Origin: Mycolicibacterium goodii
Lineage (GTDB): Bacteria > Actinomycetota > Actinomycetes > Mycobacteriales > Mycobacteriaceae
Assembly: GCF_001187505.1 (NCBI RefSeq)
Contig: NZ_CP012150.1
Coordinates: forward strand, 4,994,048-5,058,047
Direction: 5' to 3'
Length of the DNA: 64,000 nucleotides
The position numbers and the translations under genes are program-made. The stretch's first letter is position 1. The number at the start of each line of letters is the position of its first letter. This document shows, piece after piece, positions 61,675 through 64,000 of the stretch. Below the pieces are notes generated by a model. It worked only from the letters and a program-made list of their open reading frames with translations. It was not told the DNA's origin and did no database searches.

Positions 61675-62274
61675 ATGGAAACTACCGCTGCCCCAAGCTT
61701 GTTGCCGCACCTGTGGAAGGCGACGCTGGTTTCGGGTGTGCTCGCCATCGTCTTCGGGGTCCTGGTTCTGGCCTGGCCGGGCATCACCATCCTGGTCGCG
61801 GCGATCTGCTTCGGCGCCTATCTGTTGATCACCGGTATCGCGCAGGTGATCTTCGCGTTCAGCCTCCACGTCTCCGCGGGAGGTCGGGTGCTGCTGTTCG
61901 TCAGCGGCGCGGCGGCGCTGATCCTGGCGGTGCTGTGTTTCCGCAGTCTGCAGGAATCCATTCTGCTGCTGGCCATTTGGATCGGTGTGGGTTTCGTGTT
62001 CCGCGGCGTGGCCACCGCGGTGTCGGCGATCAGCGACCCGGCGCTGCCCGGGCGCGGGTGGGAGATCTTCTTCGGGGTGATCAGCCTGCTGGCCGGCGTG
62101 GTGATGCTCGCGGCCCCGTTCGAGTCCCTCGCGACGCTCGCGATCGTCGTCGGGGTGTGGCTGATCGTGCTCGGCGTGTTCGAGGTCGTCTCGGCCTTCG
62201 GCATCCGCAGCGGGGCCAGGAAGCTATCCGGGACGCTGTCGAGCGGATCACCATCCTCGCCTGCCGTGAGCTAA
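61675..62274 (+). CDS. HdeD/DUF308 family membrane protein
   Basis: The 199-residue protein has six hydrophobic helices in three similar pairs, the HdeD (DUF308) arrangement, with VLAIVFGVLVLAWPGITI in the first and ISLLAGVVMLAAP in the last. It corresponds in position and size to Rv1624c, located beside cydAB in M. tuberculosis (recalled). ATG 61675 is used; an ATG eight codons earlier is less likely. It may be co-transcribed with cydAB, but a promoter-like region lies in the 95-base gap. HdeD of E. coli is linked to acid resistance; no role is known here. Confidence 0.87.
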   Translation: METTAAPSLLPHLWKATLVSGVLAIVFGVLVLAWPGITILVAAICFGAYLLITGIAQVIFAFSLHVSAGGRVLLFVSGAAALILAVLCFRSLQESILLLAIWIGVGFVFRGVATAVSAISDPALPGRGWEIFFGVISLLAGVVMLAAPFESLATLAIVVGVWLIVLGVFEVVSAFGIRSGARKLSGTLSSGSPSSPAVS

Positions 62275-62280
62275 CCCACC
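62265..62280. promoter_or_regulatory. Candidate CRP site upstream of cydAB
   Basis: CGTGA-GCTAAC-CCACC matches TGTGA-N6-TCACA at seven of ten positions and overlaps the stop of the DUF308 gene. Its centre is about 64 bases upstream of the start expected from TACACT at 62325-62330, a position typical of class I CRP activation. CRP control of cydAB is reported in M. smegmatis (recalled). Confidence 0.4.
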
Positions 62281-62324
62281 GCGCTGCCGGGGTCCGCATC
62301 CTGGTTATCGCTCCGAATCGCTAC

Positions 62325-62330
62325 TACACT
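62325..62330 (+). promoter_or_regulatory. Candidate -10 element of cydAB
   Basis: TACACT fits the TANNNT pattern 40 bases before the cydA start. No good -35 is evident, which agrees with dependence on an activator. Confidence 0.35.
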
Positions 62331-62369
62331 CCGTCGTAGATCGACCTGGCAGGCGTGAAAGTAGGTCAG

Positions 62370-63833
62370 ATGGACGCTCTGGATGTCTCGCGGTGGCAGT
62401 TCGGGATCACCACGGTCTACCACTTCATCTTCGTCCCGCTGACCATCGGTCTGGCACCGCTGATCGCGGTCATGCAGACGGTGTGGGTGGCCACCGGAAA
62501 CGACACCTGGTACCGCCTCACCCGGTTCTTCGGCAAACTTTTCCTGATCAACTTCGCGATCGGCGTCGCAACCGGCATCGTGCAGGAATTCCAGTTCGGC
62601 ATGAACTGGAGCGAGTACTCGCGGTTCGTGGGCGACATCTTCGGCGCACCGCTGGCGATGGAGGGCCTGGCCGCGTTCTTCTTCGAGTCCACCTTCCTCG
62701 GGCTGTGGATCTTCGGGTGGACCCGACTCCCCCGGGTGCTGCACCTGGCGTGCATCTGGATCGTCGCGATCGCCGTGAACATGTCGGCGTTCTTCATCAT
62801 CTCCGCGAACTCGTTCATGCAGCACCCCGTTGGCGCCAAATTCAATCCCGAGACCGGGCGCGCCGAACTGGAGAGCATCGTCGCGCTGTTCACCAACAAC
62901 ACGGCCATCGCGGCCTTCACGCATGCCGTCTCGGGCGCGTTCCTGACCGCCGGGGTTTTCGTGGCCTGCGTGTGCGCCTGGTGGATGGTGCGTTCGCACC
63001 GCGTCGGCGGCCAGACCGCAACCGATGCCGCGGCGATGTACCGGCCCGCGACGATCCTGGGCTGCTGGGTGGCCCTCGTCGCGGCGACCGCGCTGTTCTT
63101 CACCGGTGACGCCCAGGGCAAGCTGATGTTCCAGCAGCAGCCGATGAAGATGGCCTCCGCCGAATCCCTCTGCCACAGCCAGGAAGATTCGTCGTTCTCG
63201 GTGCTCACGGTGGGCACCCACAACAACTGCGACAGCGTCATCCACCTCATCGAGGTGCCCTACGTGCTCCCGTTCCTCGCCGAGGGCAAGTTCACCGGGG
63301 TGCACCTCGACGGTGTCGTGGATCTGCAGCGGGCCTACGAAGAGAAGTTCGGCCCCGGCGATTACCGCCCCAACCTGTTCGTCACCTACTGGTCGTTCCG
63401 GGCCATGATCGGATTCCTCGCCATACCAGGCCTGTTCGCCCTCACCGCGCTGTGGCTGACCCGCCGTGGCCGGATCCCCGATCAACGGTGGTTCAGCTGG
63501 TTCGCATTGCTGACCATCCCCACCCCCTTCCTGGCGAACAGCGCCGGGTGGGTGTTCACCGAGATGGGGCGCCAGCCGTGGGTGGTGGTGCCGAATCCCA
63601 CCGGGGATCAGGACATCCGGCTGACGGTCGCCCAGGGCGTCTCCGACCATTCCGCGGGTCTGGTGGTGCTGTCGCTGGTGGCGTTCACGCTGCTGTACGC
63701 CGTGCTGGCGGTCATCTGGTTCTTTCTGCTGCGCCGCTACATCCGCCAGGGCCCGCTGGAGCATGACTCCGAACCGGCGCCGCCGACCCCGCCCGACGCC
63801 GACGACGTCGCGCCGTTGTCGTTCGCCTACTGA
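62370..63833 (+). CDS. cydA: Cytochrome bd oxidase subunit I CydA
   Basis: The 487-residue subunit has nine helices and the conserved heme and quinol elements: DVSRWQFGITTVYHFIF at the start (His ligand of b595), NFAIGVATGIVQEFQFGMNW, FESTFLGLWIFGW, and GWVFTEMGRQPWVV (with the Met ligand of b558 nearby). The periplasmic Q-loop is of the short type. Residues KMASAESLCHSQEDSSF follow the fifth helix. ATG 62370 (MDALDVSRW) is the usual family start, with AGG at seven bases; a GTG five codons earlier is less likely. CydAB is the alternative terminal quinol oxidase used at low oxygen or when cytochrome bcc-aa3 is impaired. Confidence 0.95.
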   Translation: MDALDVSRWQFGITTVYHFIFVPLTIGLAPLIAVMQTVWVATGNDTWYRLTRFFGKLFLINFAIGVATGIVQEFQFGMNWSEYSRFVGDIFGAPLAMEGLAAFFFESTFLGLWIFGWTRLPRVLHLACIWIVAIAVNMSAFFIISANSFMQHPVGAKFNPETGRAELESIVALFTNNTAIAAFTHAVSGAFLTAGVFVACVCAWWMVRSHRVGGQTATDAAAMYRPATILGCWVALVAATALFFTGDAQGKLMFQQQPMKMASAESLCHSQEDSSFSVLTVGTHNNCDSVIHLIEVPYVLPFLAEGKFTGVHLDGVVDLQRAYEEKFGPGDYRPNLFVTYWSFRAMIGFLAIPGLFALTALWLTRRGRIPDQRWFSWFALLTIPTPFLANSAGWVFTEMGRQPWVVVPNPTGDQDIRLTVAQGVSDHSAGLVVLSLVAFTLLYAVLAVIWFFLLRRYIRQGPLEHDSEPAPPTPPDADDVAPLSFAY

Positions 63834-63844
63834 GGAGCGGATCG

Positions 63845-64000
63845 ATGGGACTGCAAGAACTCTGGTTCATCCTCCTGGCCGTTCTGTTCCTCGGCTTCTT
63901 CCTGCTGGAGGGTTTCGACTTCGGCGTCGGCATGCTGATGTCCTTCTTCGGAAGGACCGCCGAGCGACGCGGACAGGACCCCGAACCGTACCGCCGGGCC
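63845..64000 (+). CDS. cydB: Cytochrome bd oxidase subunit II CydB (partial, 5' end)
   Basis: The first 52 codons are present before the window ends. MGLQELWFILLAVLFLGFF and then EGFDFGVGML are the diagnostic first helix of CydB. ATG 63845 has GAGGAG about nine bases upstream and lies 11 bases after the cydA stop. The remainder is outside the window. Confidence 0.93.
   Translation, partial: MGLQELWFILLAVLFLGFFLLEGFDFGVGMLMSFFGRTAERRGQDPEPYRRA

Overview
The window is GC-rich actinobacterial DNA and looks like a fast-growing mycobacterium (Mycolicibacterium) close to M. smegmatis. The evidence is the many GTG and TTG starts, the F420-type oxidoreductases, several ECF sigma factors, a mycobacterial membrane adenylyl cyclase (Rv1625c type), the antitermination regulator PdtaR, a Dps2-like ferritin, and a polyol gene cluster that matches the D-threitol/erythritol cluster described for M. 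smegmatis. Species and orthology statements are from memory of families; no database search was run.

Layout. 1-1550: 3' part of an IS607-like insertion sequence (tnpB plus its right end), which appears to have cut a small membrane protein gene (1552-1650). 1808-9465: a DUF2156 membrane enzyme; a minus-strand redox operon (frameshifted DUF1348 gene, LLM flavoenzyme, SDR, aldehyde dehydrogenase, EamA exporter); an orphan SigH-like sigma factor; a small membrane protein. 9612-16535: dicarboxylate transporter coupled to a tartrate/D-malate dehydrogenase, a cytosolic multi-LysM protein, an epoxide-hydrolase-like enzyme, a methyltransferase and an MFS exporter. 16786-20984: a four-gene spermidine/putrescine-type ABC transporter. 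20981-23895: Ddn-like protein, EamA transporter, a second orphan ECF sigma factor and a MerR regulator with its own 19-bp-spacer promoter.

24007-37365 is the tetritol/polyol locus. A nine-gene minus-strand operon (eltD, binding protein, two permeases, two unusual ATPases, derK, derI, M42 peptidase) is divergent from a SorC/EryD-like regulator and dthD, with an FGGY kinase convergent to dthD. Threitol or erythritol would be imported, oxidised by DthD or EltD to erythrulose, phosphorylated by DerK and isomerised by DerI to D-erythrose 4-phosphate. 37392-42147: thioesterase-fold protein, LysR regulator, acyl-CoA-dehydrogenase-fold monooxygenase, a metallo-beta-lactamase remnant and a xylulokinase.

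42427-44719: a DoxX-like protein with nine perfect-length 11-residue repeats, an SCO6745-family protein and a YnfA-family protein. 44819-49956: a complete branched-chain amino acid (Liv) ABC operon. 50199-64000: pdtaR, a tRNA with a leucine CAA anticodon but a short variable loop, a 24-bp hairpin, a Pro-rich secreted protein, the Rv1625c-type cyclase, dps, a DUF2339 protein, a MacS/MacR-like two-component system, a sulfurtransferase, a glutamine-type ABC operon preceded by a GlnR-like box, a DUF308 protein and the start of cydAB. The order cydAB - DUF308 - cyclase - pdtaR - tRNA-Leu resembles M. tuberculosis Rv1622c-Rv1626, here opened up by inserted genes.
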